A stretch of 64,000 nt of DNA from JAGVSR01 sp963825555 (GTDB taxonomy: Bacteria; Pseudomonadota; Alphaproteobacteria; Rhizobiales; Hyphomicrobiaceae), in the NCBI GenBank assembly GCA_963825555.1, contig CAWGTZ010000004.1, positions 121,233 to 185,232 on the forward strand, written 5' to 3'. The notes under the pieces are model-generated. The model saw only the letters and a list, made by a program, of their open reading frames with translations, did no database searches and was not told where the DNA came from. Position numbers and translations under genes: made by a program. Shown here piece after piece: positions 9,058 through 17,728 of the stretch. The first letter of the stretch is position 1, and each line of letters starts with the position of its first letter.

Positions 9058-9843
9058 ATGCCAAGAGAAAACATTTCAATGGCGTTCCGCGTTTGTGTCG
9101 GTCTGGCTCTGGGGTTCGCTGCGCTTTCTGCAGCAAGCGGCGCCGCGGAAGCCATCAGCTCAAAGGTCAAGGCAGCATGTCAGGGCGACTACTTCCGCCA
9201 TTGCAGTGCCCACTCGCCGGGAAGCGCAGGCGTGCGTCAGTGCATGCGGAACGTAGGCGCCGGCTTGTCGACGCCCTGTCTCGTGGCGCTGGTGGAAGAG
9301 GGGCAGATCACGAAAACCGATATTGACCGCTATCAGGCGAGCGTGGGTGGCGGCGAGAAGCCAGCAGCGAATGTGAATAAGGCTGACGCAGAGAAAAGCG
9401 TGCCTGTCGTCAAGAAATCCGAGAAGGTTAAGACGGACACCAAGCAAAAGGCTCAGAAATCGGCCAAGTCGGAAAAGACATCCAAGGCGGCGAGTTCCGG
9501 CAAGACGGCAAAAAAGTCCTCAAAGGTCGCTGAGAAGGGCAAGTCGGGCAAGAAGGCCGACAAGAAAGAAAAGAAGAACACAAAGACCGCGAAGTCTGAA
9601 AAGGGCACGAAGAGCAGCAAGTCCTCGAAGACTGCGGACAAGGGTAAGTCCGGCAAGTCGGCCGGGGACAAGAAAGATGCCAAGACCGCCAAATCGGGAA
9701 AGAGCGCGAAGGGAACAAAATCCTCCAAGACCGCTGACAAGAGCAGCGCCGGCAAGAAGAACAGCGGCAAGAAGGATCCCAAGGTCGCCAGCGCTGAAAA
9801 ATCTTCGGGCAAGGTGAAATCCGCTTCGTCCGCGAAGCCCTGA
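9058..9843 (+). CDS. secreted Cys-rich (GLG1-like repeat) protein with Lys/Ser/Ala-rich tail
   Basis: After a signal peptide (residues 8-32, ending AAEA) the protein has one Cys-rich repeat, about residues 36-82. It carries ACQGDYFRHCS, then VRQCMRNVG and TPCLVALVEE. This C-x8-C-x(n)-C-x(n)-C arrangement resembles the Golgi-apparatus-type cysteine-rich repeat found in many alphaproteobacterial periplasmic proteins. From residue 100 to the end (about 160 residues) it is almost entirely Lys, Ser, Ala, Gly and Thr in irregular SGK/KSSKTA repeats, strongly basic and probably disordered, much like histone H1 tails. The start may be 9079 (MAFRV), which gives a cleaner signal peptide. Function unknown; nucleic-acid or polyanion binding is an inference from composition. 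Confidence 0.75.
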   Translation: MPRENISMAFRVCVGLALGFAALSAASGAAEAISSKVKAACQGDYFRHCSAHSPGSAGVRQCMRNVGAGLSTPCLVALVEEGQITKTDIDRYQASVGGGEKPAANVNKADAEKSVPVVKKSEKVKTDTKQKAQKSAKSEKTSKAASSGKTAKKSSKVAEKGKSGKKADKKEKKNTKTAKSEKGTKSSKSSKTADKGKSGKSAGDKKDAKTAKSGKSAKGTKSSKTADKSSAGKKNSGKKDPKVASAEKSSGKVKSASSAKP

Positions 9844-10041
9844 CGGCTCCACCTGAGGCTCTTTCTTGCGTATTCGACAGTGTACGCGTCTTTTCCGGCC
9901 TGAAAGTCGCTTGCGGTCATCGGTGGAATAACCGAGGGCTTTGGATCGTTTCCCTTGGACAATGCGCGTACATTTGCTGCACGCATGACCGCATCGCGGC
10001 CCTTCCGTGGCCGCGGCACAGTATTCGAGGGAGTTCCTTTC

Positions 10042-10566
10042 ATGGCCAATCCGCAGCCCGCCCAGAATTTCAACATGATGTCGATGGGATCGGGGCTTAG
10101 AACAGCTCCACCGACGCCGCCTGTCGGTGCGAAGTCGCCATTCGGTCCTGCCAGCACCATGGGCGTCTCGGTGATCGGTACGGATCTCACGATACTCGGC
10201 CAGAACATCGCGATCATTTCGCAGAACAAGCTGCAGATCGACGGCGATGTACGTGGCGATGTAGTCGGCAAAGAGGTGACGATTAGCTCCGAGGGATCGG
10301 TCATCGGCACGGTCGCGGCTGAGAGAATTGAGGTGCACGGTGGCGTGAACGGTGCAATCCGCGCGGCCGTCGTCATAGTTCATCCGACAGCGCAAGTGGA
10401 TGCGGACATCCTGCATCGGTCTCTCAGCGTGGCTGAGGGTGCGCAGCTCGAAGGCAGCCTCCGCAAATCCAAGGATGAGCGTGAGCTTGTTCCGAACCTC
10501 GATGCGAGCAGCTACGCAAGCAAGACGAACGGACTGATGGGTGCGAACGGCACCGGCGAAACATAA
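10042..10566 (+). CDS. bactofilin family cytoskeletal protein
   Basis: The 174-residue protein has a Pro/Ala-rich disordered N-terminus of about 45 residues. A right-handed beta-helix of short repeated strands follows (VIGTDLTILGQNI, IDGDVRGDVVGKEVTI, GSVIGTVAAERIEVHGGVNGAIRA), the hallmark of bactofilins. A disordered C-terminal tail closes the protein. These proteins polymerise without nucleotide at the inner membrane and organise cell-wall enzymes, stalks or budding sites. GGAG lies 8 bases before the ATG at 10042, better than the in-frame start at 9955. The gene has no M23 peptidase partner beside it. Confidence 0.9.
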   Translation: MANPQPAQNFNMMSMGSGLRTAPPTPPVGAKSPFGPASTMGVSVIGTDLTILGQNIAIISQNKLQIDGDVRGDVVGKEVTISSEGSVIGTVAAERIEVHGGVNGAIRAAVVIVHPTAQVDADILHRSLSVAEGAQLEGSLRKSKDERELVPNLDASSYASKTNGLMGANGTGET

Positions 10567-10599
10567 GCCTGAGTTTGCCGTCGAGAATGCAGGCGCTTG

Positions 10600-11229
10600 T
10601 CAGCCCCACACCTTGCCGGCTCGCGGGGTGTCGATGTGATAGTCCGTGGCGTGGCGGGTGAAAAATGTCTCGCCAAACCGGCGTGCGGCACCAATGGGAT
10701 CGGCGGGATCGCAGGCGACGTCGCCGCGCGCATTGCCGATCCCATGCACCATGCCGACGAAGTCACCCCGTGTGTAGCGCGCGTATTCCTGCATCTGGCT
10801 GACGATGCCTCCTGACACCATGGGAAATGTCTCTTCCGAGGAGAGAATGAGCCCTATGCATTTGCCCTTCATGCCATCGATGACCTCGGCCGAACGCGGG
10901 TACGAAGCGGCGTAGTAGCAGAACGATCGGTCGAAGAAAGCCTTGAGCTGGGCCGAGACGCCATACCAGTAAATGGGCGTTGCCGCGATGAAGCCATCGG
11001 CAGGCAGGAATTTCTCCAGGAAAACCGAGCGGAAATCATCCTGTATGGCGCACTCGCCACTCGGCATCCGGCACTGGCGACAGTCACGCAGGAAGCCGTT
11101 CAGAAAGTCGTCCGCATAGACGAGGTCTGCCGCGTGCCCCGCTGCTATGAGCCCCTCGCGGACCGCGCCGGCGAGCGTTGCGGAGTTCCCGTTGCGGCGC
11201 GGGCTCGACGAGAGGATGAAGGCTTTCAT
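10600..11229 (-). CDS. NAD(P)H-dependent FMN reductase / flavodoxin-fold oxidoreductase
   Basis: A 209-residue flavodoxin-like fold. It shows the FMN-phosphate loop SSSPRRNGNSATL (residues 6-18), an isoalloxazine-side loop TPIYWYGVSAQLKAFFDR, and a Cys cluster CRQCRMPSGECAIQDD like that of iron-sulfur flavoproteins and related quinone/azo reductases. With three Cys visible in the cluster, an iron-sulfur centre is possible but unproven. The start at 11229 is chosen because the fold begins immediately; the upstream open frame is low quality. Flavin-dependent electron transfer in the cytoplasm is expected; the substrate is unknown. Confidence 0.82.
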   Translation of the reverse strand: MKAFILSSSPRRNGNSATLAGAVREGLIAAGHAADLVYADDFLNGFLRDCRQCRMPSGECAIQDDFRSVFLEKFLPADGFIAATPIYWYGVSAQLKAFFDRSFCYYAASYPRSAEVIDGMKGKCIGLILSSEETFPMVSGGIVSQMQEYARYTRGDFVGMVHGIGNARGDVACDPADPIGAARRFGETFFTRHATDYHIDTPRAGKVWG

Positions 11230-11508
11230 TGCGGCATGTTCTGGATTGGAAGTATCTGGACGACTTGTCGGTTGTGCACTGCGAGATAACCATGCGGATG
11301 CGTGCGTGGGAAGCCGTCCCGCGGCATTGCCCCTGGGTCTCTTGAAACCAAGATCCGGGTTGCGCCTTCTGAAGACCTGCAAATCAGGTTAGGTTCGCGC
11401 CCAGACGCCTCCTTTGTGGATGCGTCGCATAAGCGTTTTCTTGAAGGACACTCTAGGGGAAGACGTGGCCGTCGGGCATAAGTCCACGGCCAATCGGGAG
11501 ATTGAACT

Positions 11509-11796
11509 ATGGATCTAGCAAGTATTCTCATCCAGGCCGCGAGCGGTGCCATCGGCGGCAACGCCGCGGGTGCCGTAGCCAAGAACGTGAGCCTCGGCAC
11601 CATCGGCAACACGATCGCGGGCGCGCTGGGTGGCACCGTCGGTGCACAGGTTCTGGGCCCGTTGCTCGGTCTGGGCACGGCTGCGGCCACGTCGGGCCTC
11701 GACATCAATGCCATCGTTCAGGGTTTTGCAACCGGCGGCGTCAGCGGCGCTCTGACGGCTCTGGTTATCGGCTTCCTGAAGTCGAAGTTCGCATAA
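11509..11796 (+). CDS. small Gly/Ala-rich hydrophobic protein
   Basis: The 95-residue protein is built from Gly-zipper helices (GAIGGNAAGAVAK, IGNTIAGALGGTVGAQ, FATGGVSGALTALVIGF). It ends in a basic KSKFA. GGGAG lies 8 bases before the ATG and a strong terminator follows, so this is a genuine, independently expressed gene. Similar small proteins are common in Hyphomicrobiales and have no established function; some database entries label them DNA methyltransferase, which nothing here supports. Membrane insertion or oligomerisation through GxxxG motifs is likely. Confidence 0.8.
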   Translation: MDLASILIQAASGAIGGNAAGAVAKNVSLGTIGNTIAGALGGTVGAQVLGPLLGLGTAAATSGLDINAIVQGFATGGVSGALTALVIGFLKSKFA

Positions 11797-11858
11797 CCCG
11801 CGACAGGGTCGGGCTGGCGACCGGGCATTGGCGCCCGGCCGAACGTCTGAGAATGCCG

Positions 11859-11891
11859 CCGGCGGCGCAGCTATCTGCGCCGCCGGTTTTT
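11859..11891 (+). terminator. rho-independent terminator
   Basis: A perfect 12-bp stem (CCGGCGGCGCAG at 11859-11870 with its complement at 11875-11886) and a 4-base loop are followed directly by five T residues. It ends the transcript of the small Gly-rich gene. Confidence 0.9.
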
Positions 11892-11912
11892 ATTCGTTCT
11901 TCGCGGAGCGCG

Positions 11913-12398
11913 TCACGCGTCCGTCATCGTGGCGTCGGGACGAACGGCGACTTTTTCCAGCAATGCGACGAAGTCCTCGCGCTCGGACGGCAAGAGGCCG
12001 TTGAGGAGAGAGGCATCGACTTGTTGAGCAATGGGGTTCGCCTTTTCGAGCACGCTCATGCCTTCGGCGGTGAGCCGTAGCGCATACATGCGCGCATCAT
12101 GGGGGGTGCGGCGGCGGGCCAGCAAGCCACGCGCGACGAGGCGGCGCACGATGTCGGCAATCGTCGAGCGGTCGATGCCCGATACTTCGCAAACAGTCGT
12201 TTGGCTGGGGTTTTCCCGGTCGGCCACGACCGACAAAACAACGAACTGACGTGCGGTAATCCCGAGGTCACCGATGGAACGAGCGAAAAGCTCCTCCGCC
12301 TCCTGACCGGCGCGATGCAGAAGGTGAGAGGGGCTCTGGGTCACAAAATCCAGAGTAGGCATGTTTTTCAAGGTTTGGGGAGTGTTTGCCATGTTCAT
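11913..12398 (-). CDS. MarR-family transcriptional regulator
   Basis: A 161-residue winged-helix regulator of the MarR type. It has an N-terminal dimer helix (HLLHRAGQEAEELFARS), a recognition region FVVLSVVADRENPSQTTVCEVSGIDRSTIADIV, and the wing signature ARRRTPHDARMYALRLTAEG (D-x-R-x3-L-x-LT). MarR proteins usually repress a divergent or nearby gene and release DNA on ligand binding. The divergent AraC-type gene, 282 bases away, is a candidate target (inference). The start is ATG 12398 or 12392; neither has a clear ribosome-binding site. The upstream open frame shows no family features. Confidence 0.85.
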   Translation of the reverse strand: MNMANTPQTLKNMPTLDFVTQSPSHLLHRAGQEAEELFARSIGDLGITARQFVVLSVVADRENPSQTTVCEVSGIDRSTIADIVRRLVARGLLARRRTPHDARMYALRLTAEGMSVLEKANPIAQQVDASLLNGLLPSEREDFVALLEKVAVRPDATMTDA

Positions 12399-12680
12399 CT
12401 GATCATTTGTTTTGGTGAGTGTGTCGTTTGTTGCTTCATTGCAAAAGGTCTTCTTTAAGCCGCGGCGAGGGAGCCGTTGCTCAGCCAAGTACGTTTCTGC
12501 TCTGACAACTGGAATCGGGTCGGCTGATCGAACAGACCGCCATGAAGTACCCGCGTCTCTCAGTTCGAAGATGACAATATCCAAAGCCTATTCCATTGGC
12601 ATTGGCATTTTGCGACAACACCGATAATTTTGGTACGTCCTCTCTCGATCAAGCGTCGAAGATATGGGTCTTTTTAAAAA

Positions 12681-13748
12681 ATGGGGTGGCTGGTGAAGAA
12701 ACCCGATCAGGGTCTTGATTTCGGTGTCCAGCGATGCGGTGTACTGGTGGAGCTGCCGGGATATCTTCGTGCGCTCAATACGGAACCCGAACCTATCCTC
12801 GCGCGTTGGTATCTCACCGAGGCGGACCTTTCCGACCCCGATAATGCATTGCCCTATGCGAGCGTGCTCGGTCTCTTGGATGAATGCGCAGACGCCACGG
12901 GCGTTGGTCATTTTGGATTGGCCCTCGGTCTCAAGGCGCACCTGGCCCATTTCGGCATGATCGGAGAGCTGATGCGCAACGCGCCATCTCTTGGCCAGGC
13001 CATCCGCGATTTCATCGGAAACCATCATCGCTTCGTGCGCGGCGGCGCGCCCTATGCGATCGAGCACGACCCGTATCTGCTCCGGCATAAGGGCGAGGTT
13101 CTCGTCGGCTATCGCTGCATGATTTCCGCGCTGCCGACACTTCAGTTCAGTCTGGCGACCGTGGGCATCGGCGCGAGCCTTGCCAGTGAGGTTTCGGGGC
13201 GTCGGCCTTCGCAGGTTCATCTGGGGTGCTCCGATGGCCTTCTGGCTGCGGATGCGGTGCGCGCGATTCTCAAGCCCTCGATGGTCGTATTCGATAGCCG
13301 GCACTTCGGTATTACGTATGGCAGGGACGTTATCGATAGTCCGATCCCCGGTGCGGATCCCGCCCGTTACCGTCAGGCCTACACCGCTATACAGGGGTAT
13401 TGGAACGGCGTCGGTCCGGACTTTGTGGATCAGGTGCGCCGGCTGCTGCTGCCTGCGATCTTCGCCGAGAAGGCGCACATGAACGTTCTGAGCGAAGCGC
13501 TCCGGCTGCATCCGCGCACCATCAACCGCCGGCTCAAGGAGCAGGGCACGTCGCTCAGGGCCCTCGTCAATGAGACTCGTTACGAGATTGCCAGCCAACT
13601 TCTGAAACACACCGACCTGCCGATTGCATCCGTGGCCGAGGCGCTGGGCTACTCGGAACCGAGCGTGTTCACGCGCGCGTTCCGGCAATGGTCGGGACAG
13701 GCCCCGGACAATTGGCGCCAGACGCTCATCGTGCAGCAGAGCGCGTGA
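12681..13748 (+). CDS. AraC-family transcriptional regulator
   Basis: The 355-residue protein has an N-terminal ligand-sensing domain of the arabinose-operon-regulator type (about residues 20-210). A C-terminal pair of helix-turn-helix motifs follows (about 255-345), seen in LSEALRLHPRTINRRLKEQG and the family signature IASVAEALGYSEPSVFTRAFRQWSG. This architecture is shared with OruR- and GliR-like activators that respond to amino acids or other small molecules. It diverges from the marR gene. No metabolic target lies next to it: downstream is a long non-coding region. Confidence 0.88.
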   Translation: MGWLVKKPDQGLDFGVQRCGVLVELPGYLRALNTEPEPILARWYLTEADLSDPDNALPYASVLGLLDECADATGVGHFGLALGLKAHLAHFGMIGELMRNAPSLGQAIRDFIGNHHRFVRGGAPYAIEHDPYLLRHKGEVLVGYRCMISALPTLQFSLATVGIGASLASEVSGRRPSQVHLGCSDGLLAADAVRAILKPSMVVFDSRHFGITYGRDVIDSPIPGADPARYRQAYTAIQGYWNGVGPDFVDQVRRLLLPAIFAEKAHMNVLSEALRLHPRTINRRLKEQGTSLRALVNETRYEIASQLLKHTDLPIASVAEALGYSEPSVFTRAFRQWSGQAPDNWRQTLIVQQSA

Positions 13749-14422
13749 GGCTATGTACGCAACACGGCCACGCGCCTTTCGGCCGGCTCCCCTCAGGAGG
13801 AGTCGGAAGGCGCCATCATAGGGTGAGCGGGGCGCGACAGAGCCGCGGTCGTCCGCAGGTTTTTGAAAAGGCGCTGTGACGCCCCGCTGCACGGGCTTCG
13901 CGCTGGGCTCGCTCTTATCCCAGGCTACAGTCTCCCCTTTTCACCGGCACATCATCCGGGACCCATCCTTACGGCGGGCGGTTGAGATCGAAGCCGGAAG
14001 GGTTGGCTGCGTGCACCGCTTCGTCCTTCCGTGCCCGTCTCCGCATCGCGCACTTCAAGACGCCTCCAGAACGCGCCCCCAGTGATGCGGATGGGCCAAA
14101 TGTAAGGGAGGGGAGAGCGCCGGGGATAAGGTGGGGGAGAAGCCCCGCAGAAGACATGGAGATTTCATTTCGCGGGAAGCCAAGTCTGCATAAAGTGCGC
14201 GGGTGCGTCAGAAGCATCTCAGAATTAAGACAAGCGCACGACGCGATGAACCAGGATGCGGCATTGGAAACCTCACCCGTTATCGGTCCTGACCCATCAT
14301 CTGCCTCGCTGTCCACTACTCAGCATACGCAGATTGTTCTTGGTTACGGACTCGGGTGAACCAACAGCTTGCGCCCAAGGTGCGCCAGAGCGATACGTTA
14401 GGTCGTACCGGGAGAAAAGAAA
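13749..14422. other. long non-coding region with nested inverted repeats
   Basis: No convincing gene in about 670 bases. The first part (13772-13888) can fold into two large stems. GCGCCTTTC (13772-13780) pairs with 13805-13813, enclosing a second stem GGCTCC/GGAGTC. AGCGGGGCGCGACAG (13826-13840) pairs 13 of 15 bases with 13874-13888, enclosing a GCGG/CCGC mini-hairpin. The rest (13889-14422) is open in several short frames without a good ribosome-binding site. This could be a structured RNA, an AraC-gene 3' element or a dispersed repeat; I cannot name a family. Confidence 0.45.
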
Positions 14423-14800
14423 ATGCAGATCAAGAAGGCCTACCTCATCCTGGCATTCGCCATGGTTTTAGTTATTGCGCTTCTTTACGGGGTATCGCCC
14501 GCGTGGTTTGCGAGCACCTTTCTGGGGGTGACGGATCTCAATCCCAACTTCGCCCACATCCTTAGAGCCGTCATGTGTCTTTACCTTGCCCTGGGGTGTT
14601 TCTGGCTCTTTTCGGCCTTTAGCGACGCGCACAGAAATACGGCCATACTGACAACGATCCTATTTGCGGGCGGGCTGGTAACCGGCCGCATCATCAGCTT
14701 CATCGCCGACGGGCAACCGGCATCTCTGTTGCTCTTCTATGCGGCTTTGGAATTTGCGATTGTCCCGATCGCGTATTGGGTTTACTCGCGTCCGGATTGA
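14423..14800 (+). CDS. DUF4345-like small membrane protein
   Basis: A 125-residue protein with four hydrophobic helices. The signature LRAVMCLYLALGCFWLFSAF follows PNFAHI near residue 45, and then GGLVTGRIISFIADGQP, which fits the DUF4345 family of four-helix membrane proteins. GGGAG lies about 8 bases before the ATG. It has no obvious operon partner; the arylsulfatase starts 167 bases downstream on the same strand. Function unknown. Confidence 0.8.
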   Translation: MQIKKAYLILAFAMVLVIALLYGVSPAWFASTFLGVTDLNPNFAHILRAVMCLYLALGCFWLFSAFSDAHRNTAILTTILFAGGLVTGRIISFIADGQPASLLLFYAALEFAIVPIAYWVYSRPD

Positions 14801-14967
14801 TCGCTCTGGTTGGGAAATGGCTCAGACGTTGCTTCAACGTTCTCGGCAAAATAGTTCTAAGCCCCTCTTGAGCACTGTCATCTGACACAAACCATGGCTA
14901 TGTTGGAAAATCCATGTGCCCATTGCAGGCAGTTTCATGACCGCTTGTCGTACCGAGGAGTAAATAT

Positions 14968-16533
14968 ATGTATCGATTGCTTTCGCACTTTCTCTCACGA
15001 GCATGGTTGGTCGCTTTGTTGCTACTCGTGCCTGCCGTAGGCGATCACGCTAAAGCCCAAACCGGTAAGAAGCCCAACATCCTGGTTATCTGGGGCGATG
15101 ACATCGGCCAATTCAACATCAGTGCCTATAACCGGGGCATGATGCAGTACCGGACCCCCAACATAGACAGCATCGCCAATGAAGGCGCGCTTTTCACAGA
15201 CTGGTACGGCCAGCAGAGCTGCACGGCCGGTCGCGCGGCATTTGTCACCGGACAGTCCCCGATCCGCACGGGCCTCACCAAGGTAGGCCTGCCGGGCGCA
15301 CCTGAAGGCATGAAGAAGGAAGATCCGACCATCGCCACGTTGCTCAAGGCGCAGGGTTACGTCACCGGCCAGTTCGGCAAGAACCACCTCGGTGATCGCG
15401 ACGAGATGCTTCCCACCAATCATGGGTTCGACGAGTTCTTCGGCAACCTCTACCATTTGAACGCTGAGGAAGAGCCCGAGAACCCCGACTATCCAAAAGA
15501 CCCAGAGTTCAAGAAAAAGTTCGGACCCCGGGGCGTCATCCATAGTTTCTCCGACGGTCGCATCACCGATACAGGTCCGCTCACCAAGAAGCGCATGGAG
15601 ACGATCGACGAGGAAGTGACCGTCAAGGCTCTCGACTTCATGGAGCGCGCCAAGAAGGACGACAAGCCTTTCTTCCTTTGGTGGAATTCCACCCGCATGC
15701 ATATCTTCACCCACCTGAAGGACGAATCCGACGGCAAGACGGGGCTTGGCATTTATGCGGATGGCATGGTCGAGCACGATGGGCATGTCGGACAGGTGCT
15801 GGGGAAGCTCAAGGAACTGGGCCTCGATGACAACACCATCATCATGTATTCCACCGACAACGGTGCGGAGACATTCACGTGGCCGGATGGCGGTACGACC
15901 ATGTTCCGCGGCGAGAAAAATACGCAGTGGGAAGGTGGTTTCCGCGTTCCGACACTGATCAAGTGGCCTGGCGTCATCAAGCCTGGCACGGTGGTCAATG
16001 ATATCGGCGCGCACGAAGACATGTTTGCGACACTCGTCTCCGCGGCCGGCGACGCCACCGCCAAGGAGGACCTTCTGAAGGGCCGGAAGATCGGCGACAT
16101 GACCTACAAGGTTCATCTCGACGGCTATGATCTCGGTCCTGCGCTCAAGGGCAACGGTGAATGGCCCCGCAAGGAGTTCATCTACTGGACCGACGACGGC
16201 AGCGTCGCGGCCCTGCGCTACGGGAACTGGAAGATCACCTTCCTGAAGCAGAAGGCAGAGGGTCTGAAGGTCTGGCAGGAACCATTCGAAGTGCTGCGCG
16301 CACCTACTTTGGCGAATCTGCGGATGGATCCCTTCGAGCGCGCCGAGCACGAGAATGCAATGGGCTTCCAGCGCTGGTATCTTGAGCACATGTTCGCGAT
16401 CGCCCCCGCAGGTGCGTATGTCGGGCGGTGGCTACAGAGCTTCAAGGAATTCCCGCCGCGCCAGAAGCCCGGCAGCTTCAATCTGGACCGTGTGATGGAG
16501 GCGGTCACCGCCGGCTCGCAGGGCAAGCAGTGA
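14968..16533 (+). CDS. arylsulfatase (formylglycine-dependent sulfatase), exported
   Basis: A 521-residue sulfatase of the alkaline-phosphatase superfamily, after a signal peptide ending near AKAQT (residue 32). The metal-binding start ILVIWGDDIGQ (Asp 44/45) is present. The modification motif is CTAGR (Cys 85 to Arg 89), i.e. C-x-A-x-R, so Cys 85 should become formylglycine. GKNHLGD and the second metal site YSTDNGAE follow. It should cleave sulfate esters in the periplasm, releasing sulfate. GAGGAG lies 8 bases before the ATG and a strong terminator follows, so it is monocistronic. No sulfatase-maturing enzyme is encoded in this window. The substrate class is unknown. Confidence 0.9.
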   Translation: MYRLLSHFLSRAWLVALLLLVPAVGDHAKAQTGKKPNILVIWGDDIGQFNISAYNRGMMQYRTPNIDSIANEGALFTDWYGQQSCTAGRAAFVTGQSPIRTGLTKVGLPGAPEGMKKEDPTIATLLKAQGYVTGQFGKNHLGDRDEMLPTNHGFDEFFGNLYHLNAEEEPENPDYPKDPEFKKKFGPRGVIHSFSDGRITDTGPLTKKRMETIDEEVTVKALDFMERAKKDDKPFFLWWNSTRMHIFTHLKDESDGKTGLGIYADGMVEHDGHVGQVLGKLKELGLDDNTIIMYSTDNGAETFTWPDGGTTMFRGEKNTQWEGGFRVPTLIKWPGVIKPGTVVNDIGAHEDMFATLVSAAGDATAKEDLLKGRKIGDMTYKVHLDGYDLGPALKGNGEWPRKEFIYWTDDGSVAALRYGNWKITFLKQKAEGLKVWQEPFEVLRAPTLANLRMDPFERAEHENAMGFQRWYLEHMFAIAPAGAYVGRWLQSFKEFPPRQKPGSFNLDRVMEAVTAGSQGKQ

Positions 16534-16566
16534 AGTCACACCACTTCATCGGCTAGGCCGGTGTTA

Positions 16567-16605
16567 CGGGCAGCACTTGGTTCTCCCAGGTGCTGTCCGT
16601 TTTTT
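16567..16605 (+). terminator. rho-independent terminator of arylsulfatase gene
   Basis: A 14-bp stem with two wobble pairs (16567-16580 with 16586-16599) and a 5-base loop are followed by six T residues (16600-16605), 33 bases after the arylsulfatase stop. Confidence 0.88.
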
Positions 16606-16704
16606 GCCGATTTCATGAACCTTCCCGACGGCGGCGCCGCAACGGCCGTTACGATCTTTCTTTCGACGTTGGGACATCAGGCCGTTCGGAGGGGCATCGC
16701 CGCC

Positions 16705-17490
16705 TCACCCCATTTTCCCCGCGACCGCGAGATAATTCACGTCGGTGTCGTCGGAGAGGGACCAGGTATCTTTCAGGGGGTCATAGGTGAGGCCCTTGAA
16801 GGTGGGCGCGGACATCCCGGCGGCGGTGACGTAGCTCGCAAGTTCGTCGGGTGTAACGAAGCGCTCCCACTGGTGCGTGCCGCGCGGCAGCCAGCCAAGG
16901 ACGTACTCGGCCGCGACGATGGCGAGGGCGTAGGATTTCAGGTTCCGGTTGATGGTCGAGAGCACGAGCGCGCCGCCCGGGCGCACGAGGCCGGCGCAGG
17001 TTTTCAGGAACGCTCCTACGTCGGGCACATGCTCCACGACTTCCAGACACACGACCGCGTCGAAGGTCGCACCTTCAGCTGCCAGCTCCTCCACGGTCGC
17101 GATACGGTAATTGAGCTGGAGGGAGCCGCCGGAGCCGGTCTCTCCCGCGGCATGAGCGCGGGCGGCCTCCACGTTCTCCCGTCCGGGGTCGATGCCCGTC
17201 ACGGTCGCGCCCATGCGGGCGAGCGGCTCGCTGACAAGTCCGCCGCCGCAGCCCACGTCGAGCAGGCGGAGACCCTTGAGCGGCTTCAGGCTATTCCCCT
17301 TGAGCCCGAAATGCTGAACCAACTCGTCGCGAACGTAGGTGAGCCGGGCGGGGGCCAGCTGGTGGAGGGGGCGGAACTTGCCCTTGGCGTCCCACCACTC
17401 CGACGCGATGCGCCGGAAGCGCTCGACTTCCGCCGGGTCGAGGTTGTGTTCGGAGGAGCCGGGGCGGGGCGCTTCGGAAGGGGTTTGCAT
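16705..17490 (-). CDS. ubiG: UbiG, ubiquinone biosynthesis O-methyltransferase
   Basis: A 261-residue class I methyltransferase with UbiG hallmarks. These are the N-terminal ERFRRIASEWWDAKGKFRPLH, motif I LLDVGCGGGLVSEPLARMGA, GIDPGRENVEAARAHA, VVCLEVVEHVPD and the C-terminal membrane-contact region LPRGTHQWERFVTPDEL. It carries out both O-methylation steps of ubiquinone synthesis. The ATG at 17490 is the first good start (a TTG lies three codons upstream). It is divergent from lysC, an arrangement common in Hyphomicrobiales. The 3' side is convergent with the arylsulfatase. Confidence 0.95.
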   Translation of the reverse strand: MQTPSEAPRPGSSEHNLDPAEVERFRRIASEWWDAKGKFRPLHQLAPARLTYVRDELVQHFGLKGNSLKPLKGLRLLDVGCGGGLVSEPLARMGATVTGIDPGRENVEAARAHAAGETGSGGSLQLNYRIATVEELAAEGATFDAVVCLEVVEHVPDVGAFLKTCAGLVRPGGALVLSTINRNLKSYALAIVAAEYVLGWLPRGTHQWERFVTPDELASYVTAAGMSAPTFKGLTYDPLKDTWSLSDDTDVNYLAVAGKMG

Positions 17491-17728
17491 GGGAGGCAAT
17501 TGGCCCCCGCCAAAGGGGGGTTGTCAATGCGGCAGTGCAAGGTTGCGGACGGGGGCCGTTGGCTTTAAGAGAACGCCAAATCCGGGCATTGAAGGCGTAC
17601 GGGACCTTGGCGAGGGCGGTGCCGCCGCACATGGCCGGGAAGTATTTCCTCCGGATCGTCAGCGCGAAAGACCCCCACGTCCGCGGGGGTCATTCGTCGC
17701 GTGACCCGAACGCCGGGCTGGAGACGTT

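Noticed and set aside
12588..13892. 434-codon open frame on the minus strand opposite the AraC-type gene
   Set aside because: Arg/Gly/His-rich, without any motif. The plus strand carries a full AraC regulator with conserved HTH. It is an antisense shadow of high-GC coding sequence.
13982..14359. 125-codon frame in the long non-coding region
   Set aside because: No ribosome-binding site and no family pattern on either strand, so I describe the region as non-coding rather than as a gene.
15022..16389. 455-codon minus-strand frame opposite the arylsulfatase
   Set aside because: Sulfatase motifs on the plus strand are complete; the opposite frame shows no family feature or ribosome-binding site.
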